This document shows, one piece after another, positions 1 to 10,644 of a DNA stretch of 64,000 nucleotides. Both the position numbers and the translations under genes were made by a program. Every line of letters starts with the position of its first letter. The stretch's first letter is position 1. Origin of the DNA: Acheta domesticus (taxonomy: Eukaryota; Arthropoda; Insecta; Orthoptera; Gryllidae); NCBI GenBank assembly GCA_031308135.1, contig JAHLJT010009355.1, forward strand, positions 10,305,177 to 10,369,176. The letters are read 5' to 3'. The notes beneath the pieces are model-generated. The model did not search any database. It saw only the letters and a program-made list of their open reading frames with translations, and had not been told where the DNA came from.

Positions 1-1185
1 TAATTAACACTAAATTGAAAGTATTGTTTGTAAGTGAAGTCAATGTTAATTTCAAATAAAAATAATTTTAATTTGAGGATTATAATTAAAACTGCACCAT
101 GCACTTCCCAATTGAATCGGATGAATGGAGTGAGACGGGTCTGGTGCCTGCAAAAATAATAGAGGTTGAGCGATAAACACACAGTGTTTAAAACGATTTA
201 TAATTACATGAACAATGTAAAACAATGGTGGTTAAAATGTAATTAAATTTCATGTACGAAATTTCAGGCACACATGAAAAAATTTGCCTTCGTGATTTCT
301 ACCACAAAAGGATGTGTACGATTTATTGTATGAACATATCTATAATATTTTGAAATAAGGAAAATCTTGCTCTAAGCAAAATTTCATTACAGATTAACTT
401 TTTTTCGTATTCTTGTACGTAAATAGGTGTTGTGAACAACGAACTTAGGTAATTTCAAAATGCCAAATCATGTTATCTTGGTAAACTTTGTTTGCGAATT
501 TTGGAATAATTTGTCACTGATTGTCACCCTTAGGGGATTCCATCTTCGTTAAAACGTATGAAAACCATTGCATATTTTGAATAATTATGTTTTTTATTCC
601 ATCCTTTTGCAAGTGTTCTGAAACCTGAAGAATACAAGTTATCAAATAACCCCGAATCTATAGGACAATATCGCGCGATGTAATCGAAAGAGCGTTGCCG
701 TGTAGCACTTCTTATGGGAGCATTCAACAATGTTAAAGAATTCATCACGGGGTTGAAGCAAGTGCCAAAAAAAGCAGATAAAATGATGTGAAGTATAGAG
801 CATTGCACATTGGTAATATGAAGATTATTGTGATTTTGTTTGGCCAAAATTCAAAGAAGTGAAACAAACCTGTGAACTCCTTTTGAGAGCAAAAGGAATT
901 TTCCCTCCAACATCAAGCCATGCATGCGGTCTCATTCATTGAGCGTGTAGCTGCTCTGCGAGCCAAGGAATCTTTTCAGCTTCGTCGGCTGGACATCAGC
1001 CGGCGCGTGATGTTGCACATTCTCCCAAGTCTAGCGATTTCGGATCCCCTCTCCCGCAAAACACAGTACAACCTTCACGACCTGTTGCGGGACGGTTTAA
1101 ACTATCTTTAATTCCGAGGTAACCTCCCGAAATACCTTGCGCGCTACAAACTTGTGTGGACGGATATCGTCAACAACAACGCTCG
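1..1185. other. AT-rich non-coding stretch
   Basis: No recognisable gene, RNA or repeat is seen. The short open frames on both strands lack domain-like composition, and AT-rich DNA with scattered stops dominates. GC rises gradually from about 900 onward towards the CpG-rich patch that follows. It may be intergenic or intronic. Confidence 0.6.
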
Positions 1186-1490
1186 GAATCAATCACGCGT
1201 GCATTTCATTCTCGCGGTCAAAGAGAAAACAAGGCGCGAGGCTTGAAAGGGCAAGCAAACACAACACCTGACGCAGCGCGGGGCCCGCGGCTTCCCAAAT
1301 TTCAGGCGTGAAAGTCGGCTAAAAATATTTGCGGCGGCGGCGGCGGCCGCGGGGGCGCCCCGCTCGCCTGTCCGTCGGCTTCTGATGGATGGAGGCGGCC
1401 GTGGAAGGATTCCAGGGGGCGGCGCCGGGACGGGCACAGCTCGTGGCGTCGCTGGACGCCGACGCCCGCGCGGAAAGACAAATTGAGACA
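1186..1490. other. Small GC/CpG-rich patch
   Basis: This stretch is locally rich in CpG, with a run of GGC triplets near 1332-1350 and many GCG/CGC steps, between AT-rich flanks. The reading frames through it on the minus strand are Pro/Arg/Ala-rich and look like by-products of composition. It could be a CpG-type promoter or simply a GC-rich repeat patch; no TATA or transcript evidence can be seen. Confidence 0.4.
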
Positions 1491-1795
1491 CCAGTACGTG
1501 CATTGCACGTGCTCACTCACACGCCACTGCGTTGAACGTACTTTTTCACAACAAACTGCACATTGGACACTCTTTCTCGCGTCAAAATCATTGTATGTAT
1601 TTTTAATTCCTATCTCCGTAGCGCGTATTTTCTCATTTCAAACTGCATTGCACATGTTTTTTTCATTTTATGTATTCATTTAATCTATATAATACTGTGG
1701 AAGAAGGTTTTAAGAATGTAAAACACTAAAATGCTGCCCTCGGAATGATTATTCGTTCGCGTACGTAAAAATGATAAACTCCATTTTTGCTGCCA

Positions 1796-1861
1796 TCTAT
1801 TTTTAGTTTAATTATAATCAAACTAAAAATAGACATAAAAACAAAAATAATTATTTTTGTT
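1796..1861. repeat. Two adjacent short palindromes
   Basis: At 1796-1809 and 1820-1833 there are perfect 14-bp inverted arms (TCTATTTTTAGTTT and its complement) around a 10-nt loop. Immediately after, 1840-1861 is a perfect 22-bp palindrome with half-site AACAAAAATAA. Both are AT-rich and could extrude as hairpins or mark the core of an old foldback element. Confidence 0.6.
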
Positions 1862-2943
1862 TGCTGGAGACACCATATACACCTAATAAATTCTAATGCT
1901 TATAGTTTTTAACACTATTAGTTGATATTGTGATAGAAATGCAATAATCGTGCATTGAAATTGATATATTTAGTATTATACTTTTCGTGTACTATTTATA
2001 GATGCACTTTTGTAGCAATGTATATGGCTTTACTGTGAACAGATTTTACCTTTAGTGTTTGTCTTTTGAAATCAATTAGTCGTGAGAAGTGCGCAAAAAA
2101 TTAATAAAAATACAAACGAATACCGTCAACACTTGGAAATTTGCACTAATATTTTAAATATTTTGAACAAATTTAGTGAATTTTTGGGCTATATTATAAT
2201 AGACGAAAAACTTCCAAAAGATATTAAATGTACCAGAAATGACCTGTTAGAGGATTATTGTTATTATTAACTATTCGTTACTTTTACGTTTCGATACTTA
2301 AAAAATGGAAGTATTTATTTTCCTTTTCCTAAATTGCAAAAAACGGGACTGAACAATTTTTAAAAAACAATTATTGTAGTGACAATCAATTTAAAACTTG
2401 TATCTTATTAAAAAAATTAATTTAGATAATAATGTCCAAAAATGTGAATTCAAGTTAAGGTATAGGAAAATAGATATGTTTTCTTATATTCAGGACTTCT
2501 TTGAAAATACAGAACAGCAATAGAGAATTACGCTTCCTCTTTTACGACGGTAGACAGTAAAATAGATAATCATGTGCGCACATATTGAAGCTTTAAGAAG
2601 GAGGAAAGCCCGATTGCATTGGAAAAATAGACCAAAGGGAAAATATTGTTCTTCCAGGTAAATGAGATTGGTAAATCACTCAAATGGAAAGTTTGCGTAG
2701 CCCAAACGCGTGGCAAATTCAACCAGATGGTAGATATTCGGAACCGAAAGTTTAAAGCTTTTTCCACTAACATGGGGCCATTTCACTCGCACTCGTCTTC
2801 AATTCAAATATTTTCCGGCGGCACTTGGTTTTCCAGCGCCAGTTTGCACAATTCCAACTGCTTTTACTTCAGCGATGTGGACTGCACTTTCTCAGGTGCA
2901 AAAACGCTAAACCGTGTGGTTGACTGTAACGATTATTTTTGTT
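1862..2943. other. AT-rich non-coding stretch
   Basis: Nothing recognisable. A frame open from 2646 to 3194 is a chance fusion: its second half belongs to the LINE insertion beginning at 2957, while its first half shows no known domain. Confidence 0.5.
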
Positions 2944-3577
2944 ATACGCTGAGGATTCATTCCACTTTAACCGTCTACAAATCCATTCATCGGCTAATAT
3001 TAACCTATGCATGCCCTGTTTGGATTTCAGCTGCCCCAACCACATTAAATAAGTTACAAATCTTTCAAAACAAAATTTTAAGAATAACAGTAAATGCTCC
3101 TTGGTTTGTCAGCAATAAGACTCTTCACAACGATCTTGCAATAGAACCAATTATTTCCTTTGTTACAAAGCTGGCACATATTGTTTTTCAATAATTTAAA
3201 TCATGTACAAGGAGTAGTCACTTACGAAATAGGAACCGATCAGCCCCCACTCTCCCGCCTAAGAAACAGACTCCCATTCCATATTTTCCTTCAATATCTC
3301 TCTGACATTAGATAAGGCAAGAAGATTTCTAGCAATTACCTGTCCCTCCCATCGTATTTCCTTTTTAATCCTGTCATTGCTCTAACATAATTCCCTCGCA
3401 ATAACCCTGGTTGAAGATATAACACATAAAATCACTATCAGGGATGTAACAAGAAGTTACCTCCTTCACACTTTTCTGATGCAAAGTTGCTCGGCCAAAC
3501 AACTGAAGAGCCTCAAGGCTGAACGTTGAACTGTCTGTAAATGTAAAATAAAATTAATAAAAAAATACGCTGAGGAT
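2944..3577 (+). mobile_element. 5'-truncated Jockey-type LINE with target-site duplication
   Basis: The insertion occupies 2957-3564 and is flanked by a 13-bp direct repeat, ATACGCTGAGGAT, at 2944-2956 and 3565-3577. The first 240 bases read as the C-terminal end of a Jockey-type ORF2, with a short peptide typical of this clade (LTYACPVW, then KLQIFQNKILR, then NAPWFVSNKTLH). The frame then breaks and a 3' UTR follows, ending in an A-rich tail with AATAAA-like signals at 3547-3565. Severe 5' truncation, an A-rich 3' end and a target duplication are the hallmarks of target-primed reverse transcription. Only the post-RT thumb/C-terminal part is left, so the copy is dead. Clade assignment rests on motif memory, not on a search. 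Confidence 0.85.
2957..3193 (+). pseudogene. Jockey-type ORF2 C-terminal fragment
   Basis: About 78 codons in one frame encode the region downstream of the reverse transcriptase core in Jockey-type elements; ITYACPVW-like and NAPWFVSNKTLH-like peptides are visible. No endonuclease, palm (YADD) or upstream part is present, because the insertion starts here. The frame closes at 3193 and related sequence continues in other frames, so the copy also carries frameshifts. Cannot encode a working enzyme. Confidence 0.8.
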
Positions 3578-3883
3578 ATATTCTGCCAAATTCACTGAAA
3601 TTATCACTAAAATTATCTTGATAGTAATTCTTTTCGAAACTGCCGAAATAAGAAATAAATACGAAAATCGTAGGAAAGAAAAGTATTTTGAGGGAGATCT
3701 CGAAAAGAGTGGAATAAATTAGAGATGCAAAGTGTCATTAAAGAGAGGGAAATTTACTTCCAGATTTGAAGAAGTATTTGATTTGTTGTTGTATATTTGT
3801 GCACATAAGAATTAACTTGTGTTCACTTATTGTCTATCGTTATAACTTGTTCCATGAATAATTTTCTGAGATTTTGTAGCCAC
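3578..3883. other. AT-rich non-coding stretch
   Basis: Nothing recognisable beyond AT-rich sequence with stops in all frames. Confidence 0.5.
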
Positions 3884-4456
3884 TAAATTTTCAAAAGTTA
3901 CAATTAATTTTCTATAAGAGAAAAATGTACTAAAATGCTTTTGTAATGAATGTGTGAATTATTTACAATGAACATGTTTTGGGTTGATTACGTGCGCAGT
4001 AAATTGAGAAGAATATTTAACATTTGCAAATAATAAGTAATAATTTTCTTAAAACTCAACTACAATAAACCTGAACAAATTTGAATCTTATTCGCATGAA
4101 AGTTTTAAAATATTGGCATAACCATGTACCACACGTGTACTGACTACTTTTACCTTTCGTCAGATCAGTGCGACTCACATGCCACAGTTTAATATAAAAA
4201 TTAGAAATGTGTCTGGAAGAAAAAAAGATGACAGTTGTAAGGGCTGCTACAGGAAATATTGTCAGTTGAATTTAAAATCACGTGCCAGAAATATAATTTT
4301 ATCAATTTTCACATTAATGCTTGATGTCTAAATTTTCAAATGTTAGATTCATTTAGAATTGTAATATAAGAAAAAAATGTACTAAAATGGTTTTGTAATG
4401 AATGTATGAATTATTTACAATGAACATCTTGTGGGTTTTACTTCTTGGTTGATTAG
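3884..4456 (+). repeat. Pair of diverged direct repeats
   Basis: Segments 3884-3990 and 4328-4456 are similar in the same orientation, with a core of about 57 bases (from AAAAATGTACTAAAATG through TTTACAATGAACAT) nearly identical. They are about 440 bases apart. Flanking similarity continues weakly (CTAAATTTTCAAA before, GGTTGATTA after). This looks like an old segmental duplication or two copies of an unknown repeat. Confidence 0.65.
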
Positions 4457-4549
4457 GTGTACATACATGCTCGAATCTCGATGTCTATTATTGTGATATA
4501 TTTTCCCCGGAACTCGTCTTGTTATTAGTTTTTCCTTCCTCCTTGAAAC

Positions 4550-4965
4550 TTTTCCGGCGCGCCTTATTTTCGGGTGCTGCTTTTCCTCTCCCCCTTTGAT
4601 TTGGAAGCGACTTATTTCCGGGGGCTGCGTATTTTCGGGCCCGCGGGGTTGGTGTGTGGGCGCGCGGGCGGGCGGGCGGGCGGGCGGCGGCAGCTGCGAC
4701 CTCTCAGCCGTCCTCCCGCCGCGCGGCACCCACAGGCGCGCGCCGCCGTGTTGCGAACAAGTCTATTTTCAAGGCGGTGGCGCGCGGCCTTGCTACTAGT
4801 TCAGGGGGGAAATGAAGTGTCCCGCACAGACTGGCGGCGGTTCCGCCGGAAGCCGCCTCACGAACTGACACTTTCCACGCCGCGGCGCGTCGTGTCGCGT
4901 CGCGCGCCGCGGCTTCGGGAAGATACACGCCTGTCAGAAGTTGCGGATCGCCGAGGGAGGCGTCC
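4550..4965. other. CpG island-like region
   Basis: GC-rich and CpG-dense, including a GCGGGCGG-type run at 4661-4690. Overlapping long frames on both strands are Arg/Ala/Pro-rich and appear compositional. The end of the island merges into the first copy of the 205-bp tandem repeat. A promoter role is possible but no element fixes a start site. Confidence 0.45.
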
Positions 4966-5484
4966 CATGCGCTCGAAAATGGGGACTGTTGTTTCTTCAA
5001 AATAATGAGAATCTGGCCCCACCTTATTAGTATAGAATTAGGTCAACACATCTGATGATAATTTACTGTGAGTATTGTGAGTAATTTACTGTGTGTCGTG
5101 TCGCGTCGCTCGCCGCGCTTCGGGAAGATACACGCCTGTCAGAAGTTGCGGATCGCCGAGGGAGGCGTCCCATGCGCTCGAAAATGGGGACTGTTGTTTC
5201 TTCAAAATAATGAGAATCTGGCCCCACCTTATTAGTATAGAATTAGGTCAACACATCTGATGATAATTTACTGTGAGTATTGTGAGTAATTTACTGTGTG
5301 TCGTGTCGCGTCGCTCGCCGCGCTTCGGGAAGATACACGCCTGTCAGAAGTTGCGGATCGCCGAGGGAGGCGTCCCATGCGCTCGAAAGTGGGGACGGTT
5401 GTTTCTTCAAAATAATGAGAATCTGGCCCCACCTTATTAGTATAGAATTAGGTCAACACATCTGATGATAATTTACTGTGAGTA
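4888..5484 (+). repeat. 205-bp tandem triplication
   Basis: A unit containing GATACACGCCTGTCAGAAG starts its landmark AGATACACGC at 4921, 5126 and 5331, giving an exact 205-bp period and just under three copies. Copies two and three are almost identical; the first differs at its GC-rich left edge, and the third has single changes near 5389 and 5397. The array ends at about 5484. Near identity of the copies implies recent duplication. Confidence 0.92.
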
Positions 5485-5607
5485 TACTTCAGGTACGAGA
5501 ACTGTACCCCTGAATTCTCGCTGTTGCTGGATATTTGAGTATTTTATGTCTCTGGGCACGTTTATCATTACTTCCACAAGTGTGCAGCATGCTATATCAA
5601 GGGACAG

Positions 5608-5766
5608 AGTGATGTTCCTTCCCCAGTTGAACGGAGAGATCTGGCGCCAACATGCACGTTAGCTTGCGGGGTTTTCCTCCTCCAGATATCTTCTCCAGCG
5701 GTGCAACACCCCGGCCAGGACAATACTTAAGCTCCCTACTGGTCTTCCTACATGTCTGGAAATATA
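5608..5766 (-). mobile_element. SINE fragment (copy A)
   Basis: The sequence matches the 3' half of the SINE at 58650-59066, in the same orientation: shared stretches include GATCTGGCGCC (5638), a GCGGGGTTTTCC-like block and GGACAA..CTTAAGCTCC around 5716-5738. The tRNA-like head is absent. This is an old, diverged copy. Confidence 0.75.
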
Positions 5767-5769
5767 GTG

Positions 5770-6285
5770 ATTTGCGTTTATGAGTATGCATGTGTGTATG
5801 GGTATAATGTAGAATTTAAAATATTATTTAAGGAAATGAAAAATATGCAAGATAGGATCAAGAGAAATGAAATTTATCTCCAGGAAAAGCAAATAAATTA
5901 TTAAAAATCTTTTATCGAAACAGTTAATGTTCATTAAGACGCATATATAAGTGTCAATGAAATTTATTAGGTTGAATTGTGCTGAGAACCGGCTTAATAA
6001 TTATTTCTATAATACGAATTTGATTTAAAATACCTCCTTTCCCCTTCCTAATCACTTCTTCAGAGTCGTCCCCTTGAAACGCGAATATTTACAAAATCAG
6101 TAAAGATGAACCAGTGTGAAGGCGAGAGAGCGTTAAAAAAATACAAAGATATGAGTATGGTTACTTGGAAATATAGAAACCGAGAGAATCATCAGGGCAA
6201 GGAGGAGGTCCACACCTGCTGTCACAACCGGTGGCACACATCAAGCGGCGAGTCGGCGCGACTGGTGACTGGTGCCTCCCGTGCG
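5770..6285. other. AT-rich non-coding stretch
   Basis: No gene, RNA or clear repeat is seen between the SINE fragment and the C-rich minisatellite. Confidence 0.5.
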
Positions 6286-6289
6286 GTGC

Positions 6290-6990
6290 AGTGACCCGAA
6301 TAGCGCGTCACTCCGCCCACAATCCCCCTCCTCTTCGCCTCCGCCCCTCCCCCCTCGCCCTCCACGGGCCACAATCCTCCTCGTCTTCGCCTCCATCCCT
6401 CCCCCGCCCCTCTCCTGCCCCTCCGCTGCCCCCGCCCACAATCCTCCTACTCTTCGCCTCCGCCCCTCCCCCGCTCCCGCCTACAATCCTCCTCTTCGCA
6501 CCCGCCCCACCCCGTCCACAATCCCCCTGCTCTTCGCCTCCGCCCCTCCCCCGCCCACAATCCTCCTACTCTTCGCCTCCGCCCCTCTCCTGCCCCTCTC
6601 TGCCCTTCCCCTGCCCCCGCCCACAATCCTCATACTCTTCGCCTCCGCCCCTCCCCTGCCCACAATCCTCCTCCTCTTCGCCCCCACCCCCCGCCCCCGC
6701 CGCGACCGCCTCGGCCCTCAAAGCAAGTTCAACATCACACGCCGCGACTGTCATAACAAGTTTTTGGAAGCTGGAAACAGACGCGTCCGCAGCCCCACGC
6801 GACGCCTGCGCCGTCCATGCCCCTCCCCTCCCCTCCCCTCCCACCCCCTTCCCGCTGCCCTTCACCCACCCGCGCCAGGCCACTCTTCACCGCTCGCTTG
6901 CCGCATATGAAGTCCGCGGCGGACGTTGGAGCTACATTAGGGACTTCAGCGAACGGCTCGCCTGGAAGACGTATGCCTTCGCACGCACAC
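6290..6990. repeat. C-rich minisatellite in a CpG-rich island
   Basis: Irregular tandem units centred on CACAATCC followed by a TCTTCGCCTCCGCCCCTCC-type block recur at about 6318, 6370, 6437, 6482, 6517, 6556, 6622 and 6661, with spacings from 35 to 67 bases. The array ends near 6700 and a CpG-rich segment continues to about 6990. The Pro/Ser-rich frames on the plus strand and Gly/Arg-rich frames on the minus strand follow from the repeat and show no domain. Confidence 0.75.
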
Positions 6991-6999
6991 GCGAACTAC

Positions 7000-7544
7000 T
7001 TGTCGGAGAATCAGAATGAGGAACAGGAAGTTACAAGACTTCCTCACTTGCTTCGACGTATCTCTTCTTCCATTGTCAAGTTAGGCATGGTAAAACGTAT
7101 TTTTAGTTTAGTTTAGTTCAAAATTATAAACGTTGAATCTAAATCTCTAGGCCATAATGAACATTTGAAAACATATCTACATTTCACGTGGTCACACAAA
7201 ACTATCTTTCGAGGTATTGATATTCGTAAACGTACTATATTTGCAAGTAGTAAATAACAACGACAATATTGATGACAATAATAATATAACTATGTATAAT
7301 AATTATATTGTTATTATTTTATATAACAATAATAATATAATAAAAAATAAAAGCAAGAATATATTAATATCTAAAATTTCACATCTAATGAAAATCAGGA
7401 AGCACATGATATACATGAACAAATACCAATAATTCATGTGGCTTAAAAGACGAAGAATGAAATAAGAATCTGAAGTAATTGAAATAAAACTGCTTAAAAT
7501 CAGACATTTAAAATGACACTTTTATGTTAAATCGGCTCTCAAAA
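7000..7544. other. AT-rich stretch with AAT/ATT runs
   Basis: AT-rich, with imperfect AATAAT/ATTATT runs around 7255-7350 that could form hairpins. No gene is recognised. Confidence 0.5.
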
Positions 7545-8214
7545 TTTCCCAGGAAAATAAATGCTATATTTGTCAGCAAAGGGCAGAAATAATTGAACAC
7601 TCGATTGTTCCATTTCTAGCAAAGTGTTGAAACATGAAAAGGCACTATATGGTCTCTAGTGACCTCTACCAGTAGATAGATGTATAATGCCCTAAAAGTT
7701 CCAAATATACGCTCTAAGTGGTACAAGCCCTCACCAAAAACTATGACGTCAGTCGGTCTGTGTACAATACTGAACGTCCAACAAATTCAAACTGATCGTG
7801 CGATAGCCCCGAACAAAAACCGGATATTGTTATATGAGATTTGAAAAAAATCGTATTTACGTGTAGATGTTGCTATGTCTTGCGTCGTAATCAAGGAGTC
7901 AGAGAAACGCAGACTTTCGAACAGAAGAGTTTAGCCCCTACATCACCCGGATGTGGGTGTAAAGAACGCAATAGTAATTTCAATAATTTCAATAGTAATA
8001 GCTCTGGGATTTGTTCTGAAAAAATTGTATATGGACTTGGACAAACTTGCATTTGATTCAGAAAAGTGCAAGACACCCCGTTATTTGGAACAGCGTACTT
8101 TTAGCGTAGTGTATTTTAGGGATTCCCACAGTTACTGCATCTCCTCTTTGGGGGCAATGTGGGGTAGATTTTTTATATAATGGACACCTAACATTTTAAG
8201 GTGAAATAGGGGAA

Positions 8215-8258
<44 letters not shown>

Positions 8259-8267
8259 TACTATTAA
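7545..8267 (+). mobile_element. 3' fragment of RLE-type LINE, copy 1 (decayed)
   Basis: The sequence corresponds to the C-terminal part of a non-LTR retrotransposon ORF with a restriction-like endonuclease. Near 7560-7600 a CCHC-type knuckle can be read (KCYICQQ..IIEH); after several frameshifts and stops it is followed by a QTDRAI-like and KPDIV-like segment at about 7785-7830, and then a GVK..ISIVIALGFVLKK segment near 7954-8030. It ends in a 3' UTR and an ATT microsatellite tail (8214-8267). Its 3' half aligns with the next fragment (8399-8901) throughout. Family (R2/R4-like) is inferred from the PD-x(12-13)-D pattern and from memory of the peptide. Confidence 0.75.
8214..8267. repeat. ATT trinucleotide microsatellite
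   Basis: Uninterrupted ATT units followed by ACT/ATT variants. It lies just after the 3' UTR of the upstream LINE fragment, and is best read as that element's 3' tail, later expanded. Confidence 0.85.
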
Positions 8268-8398
8268 CAACAACTCCCCGGAGGGAGTACATGAACTTGT
8301 AGTTGTTGATGGAGCTTGAGTACCTCCATGAACCTGAGAGAAAGTCAGTGGTAGCCTAGCTACTGGTAGGGCCTCCCTTGCAGGTGAGGGAGGTGCCG

Positions 8399-8779
8399 GT
8401 GACGTCTGTTGGATTGTGTACAATATTGTGTGACCAACAAATCCAAACGGATCGCACGATAGCAGCAAACAAACTGGATATAGTTATCCGGGATTTGGAG
8501 AAAAAATCATGTCTACTTGTCGATGTTGTTGTACATTACAATCAAAACGTCGTTACCAAGCAGGCAGAGAAACATCTTAAATACAAGAATTTGGAAATCG
8601 AGATCAGCCGAATGTGGGGCGTAAAAGCACAGGTCGTCCCGATAGTTATCGGAGCTCTGGGATTTGTTCCGCAAAATTTGTGTAAGAACTTGTCTAAACT
8701 CCCAGGTAATCCAAAAGACTGGGAAGTGCAAGAAATAGCTTTATTTGGAACAGCCCACATTTTGCGCGAAGTATTGTAG
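8399..8779 (+). pseudogene. LINE restriction-like endonuclease C-terminal domain
   Basis: The open frame covers the last 125 or so residues of a LINE polyprotein. Visible motifs in order: QTDRTIAANKLDIVIRD, then CLLVDVVV (together fitting the PD-x(12-13)-D core of restriction-like endonucleases, with Leu in place of Pro), RMWGVKAQVVPIVIGALG, and the terminal LFGTAHILREVL. In working elements this domain cuts target DNA to prime reverse transcription. No reverse transcriptase part is present, so the copy is inactive, although this stretch is still in frame. R2/R4-like assignment is inferred. Confidence 0.78.
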
Positions 8780-8901
8780 AGGCACCGACAGTCCCTAGAT
8801 CTGCTCCTTAGGTAGCTGGTTGCAACCTGGAATAGATTTTATATTCAGCCGACACATAACATCTTAAGTCGTGATTTAGAGGAATAATAATAATAATAAC
8901 A
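8399..8901 (+). mobile_element. 3' fragment of RLE-type LINE, copy 2
   Basis: A 5'-truncated second copy of the same LINE family as the fragment ending at 8267, in the same orientation. Alignment begins near GACGTCTGTTGG (8400; compare 7745) and runs through the stop codon at 8777-8779, a UTR of about 100 bases, and an AAT-rich tail at 8883-8901. The 130 bases between copies (8268-8398) are not explained; they include a stem-forming pair CAACAACT / AGTTGTTG. Confidence 0.8.
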
Positions 8902-9844
8902 ATCGTGTATCATGAATCAATCCAATATATATGCAATGAATATTTGTAATATTTGGCACAAACAATGTTTGTACCGTCATAATAACGTAGCCAAAGAAAT
9001 TCAACAGGCACTTGCAAATATCAACCTCTGTACTCTCTGCGCGCGCTTGTCGATCCCGAGGGGCAGCAGGTGTACCTCCACGTTCTGACCTCTCTGCCGG
9101 TACTTTGCCGCGGATTTCGCGTCGGAGCTCGCGGCTTTCCCCACTCGCGCTCGCCGCGTGTGTGCATCTCCGCTTCCAAACAGGCCCCGCGCTGACTTTG
9201 CGTGGAAATGTTTGAGTCTGTCGACACGTGCTGTGGTAGAAGATCTCGGGATTTGGGTTTCAGTTTAACATTTTACGGTCTGACATGTTCTCCAACAAAC
9301 ATCAGTTCCCCATAAATAAATCAATGATTCAAGGATAACGCATTTCCTTCCTAATTTTTATTTTATGAGTCAGGTTAATCGTCATGCTTTATTGCGGACG
9401 CGAAGATAAACAATTCAAAATCTGCAAGTTTCTGTGATGGTTGGTTGGCGTTGATGAATTGTGAATGTGCTTACACATGTTTCATGAAGTGAAGTAAGTA
9501 ATATGCCGACCTGACCGGATGAGAATTGCAGGGAAGAGATTATGAGATCTTGGGTGAAGTGGAAGGGGATTTACCGGAAACGCGGATGCGAAGAAGGACT
9601 AATAAAGTATGTAATCGAGAAAAAGGGGCAAGGGTAACTAAATTAGTAAATAGAAGAGAAGTAGGAGAGAAATACAATAATGCGAATGAAAGTTTTAAAA
9701 AAATCTTCATAATCATTACAGTCTAGTCTTATAAACCAGTAAGCAATTTTTAGTACGTTTAAGTAATTTTCAACTACTAATGAAATACAATTTTATTTTA
9801 TTTTTATTTAATCGATAATTATCACGTAATACATAATTGCAATT
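8902..9844. other. Mostly non-coding stretch with a small GC-rich patch
   Basis: A CpG-richer patch lies at about 9030-9220. The rest is AT-rich, with no recognisable gene. The frame 9526-9726 is Lys/Glu/Arg-rich without a known motif. Confidence 0.45.
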
Positions 9845-10070
9845 ATTTTCAACTATGTGGCTAGGCTGAAGGCCTTTAATCCATTACAATACCTACATCC
9901 TACCGCATTCTACCCTTTCGAATTCTGGCATTCTCCCCTAATAGTCTCTTCATCGCATCAAAACCGCGGACAGGAGACCATAAGGTACGGCTGAGGAAAG
10001 AATCCCTAAAGGCGGAAAAACCTGCCGTCAGAAGACGAGTACGTGCTAAGCTACTAGATTTTTTCTAAAA
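9845..10070 (-). mobile_element. Possible LINE 3' UTR relic
   Basis: On the minus strand the segment ends with GGCCTTCAGCCTAGCCACATAG, which loosely resembles GGCCTGAGCCTCGCCAC at the 3' end of the large LINE (11500-11520). It is followed at lower coordinates by an AT-rich tail. No coding part is visible, so the call is tentative. Confidence 0.3.
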
Positions 10071-10212
10071 TTTAGAGTAAGAGCTTGCCCATTAGCGTCT
10101 CTTAGTTTCAAATTGGATTTAAAACCCACTATTCTTCTGCATGTGAATTAACACTGGCATTTTAGTTCGTAATGTTCTTTTGACATCCTACTTTACACTA
10201 GTTCGAGAGGAT

Positions 10213-10440
10213 TTTTTCTATATTTGATCTATTAATAATTAACAATTTACAGTTTCTGGAGTGTTTCTATGATTCTATAATGCACATTTTTGCATAGAAA
10301 TCAATTTTTCAAACCAACATTTGAGTGCTTATTGCGGCTCAATCATTTGGAATATCCACGTAGTATTAGACAAAATATGCTTAGAATTGTCTTAAGAGCT
10401 TATTTTCCAAGTTTTGACGTTTCCTCTCCGGACACCCTGT
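10213..10440. mobile_element. Foldback element, one arm (copy 1)
   Basis: This matches the right half of the foldback element at 48637-49146: shared blocks include TTTCTGGAGTGTTTCTATG, GACAAAATATGCTTAGAATT and GTCTTAAGAGC, ending in TCTCCGGACACCCTGT at 10440. The left arm and central hairpin are missing. Non-autonomous, no coding capacity. Confidence 0.85.
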
Positions 10441-10555
10441 ATATTCTCCTATTTCCATCATCGTACCTAGCTTATTTGTCATGCCTGAGATTTCTTTTGT
10501 CCCATAGCTGCAGAAACGGAGCACATATTTTATTAGAAATCTAGAACTTCCTTTT

Positions 10556-10640
10556 TGCCCCTACCGGGAAACTAACCCGGTACCACCTCGCAGAAAGTTA
10601 GCACGTTGTCCTTGAGTCACCTGAGGGACAATTCTTCAAA
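10556..10640 (-). mobile_element. Degenerate tRNA-like SINE head
   Basis: On the minus strand a TGACTCAAGGA block resembles a pol III A box and GGTTAGTTTCC resembles a B box (GGTTCGATTCC) about 45 bases further on, with flanking CCGGGTTAGTTTCCCGG forming a T-arm-like stem. Two key B-box bases are changed, so it is unlikely to be a working tRNA. It is probably a decayed tRNA-derived SINE. Confidence 0.4.
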
Positions 10641-10644
10641 AAAT

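Noticed and set aside
2646..3194. A 182-codon gene
   Set aside because: It joins unrelated flank sequence with the LINE insertion that begins at 2957.
9021..9227. Gene in the small GC-rich patch near 9.1 kb
   Set aside because: Short frames open on both strands, with no domain; compositional.
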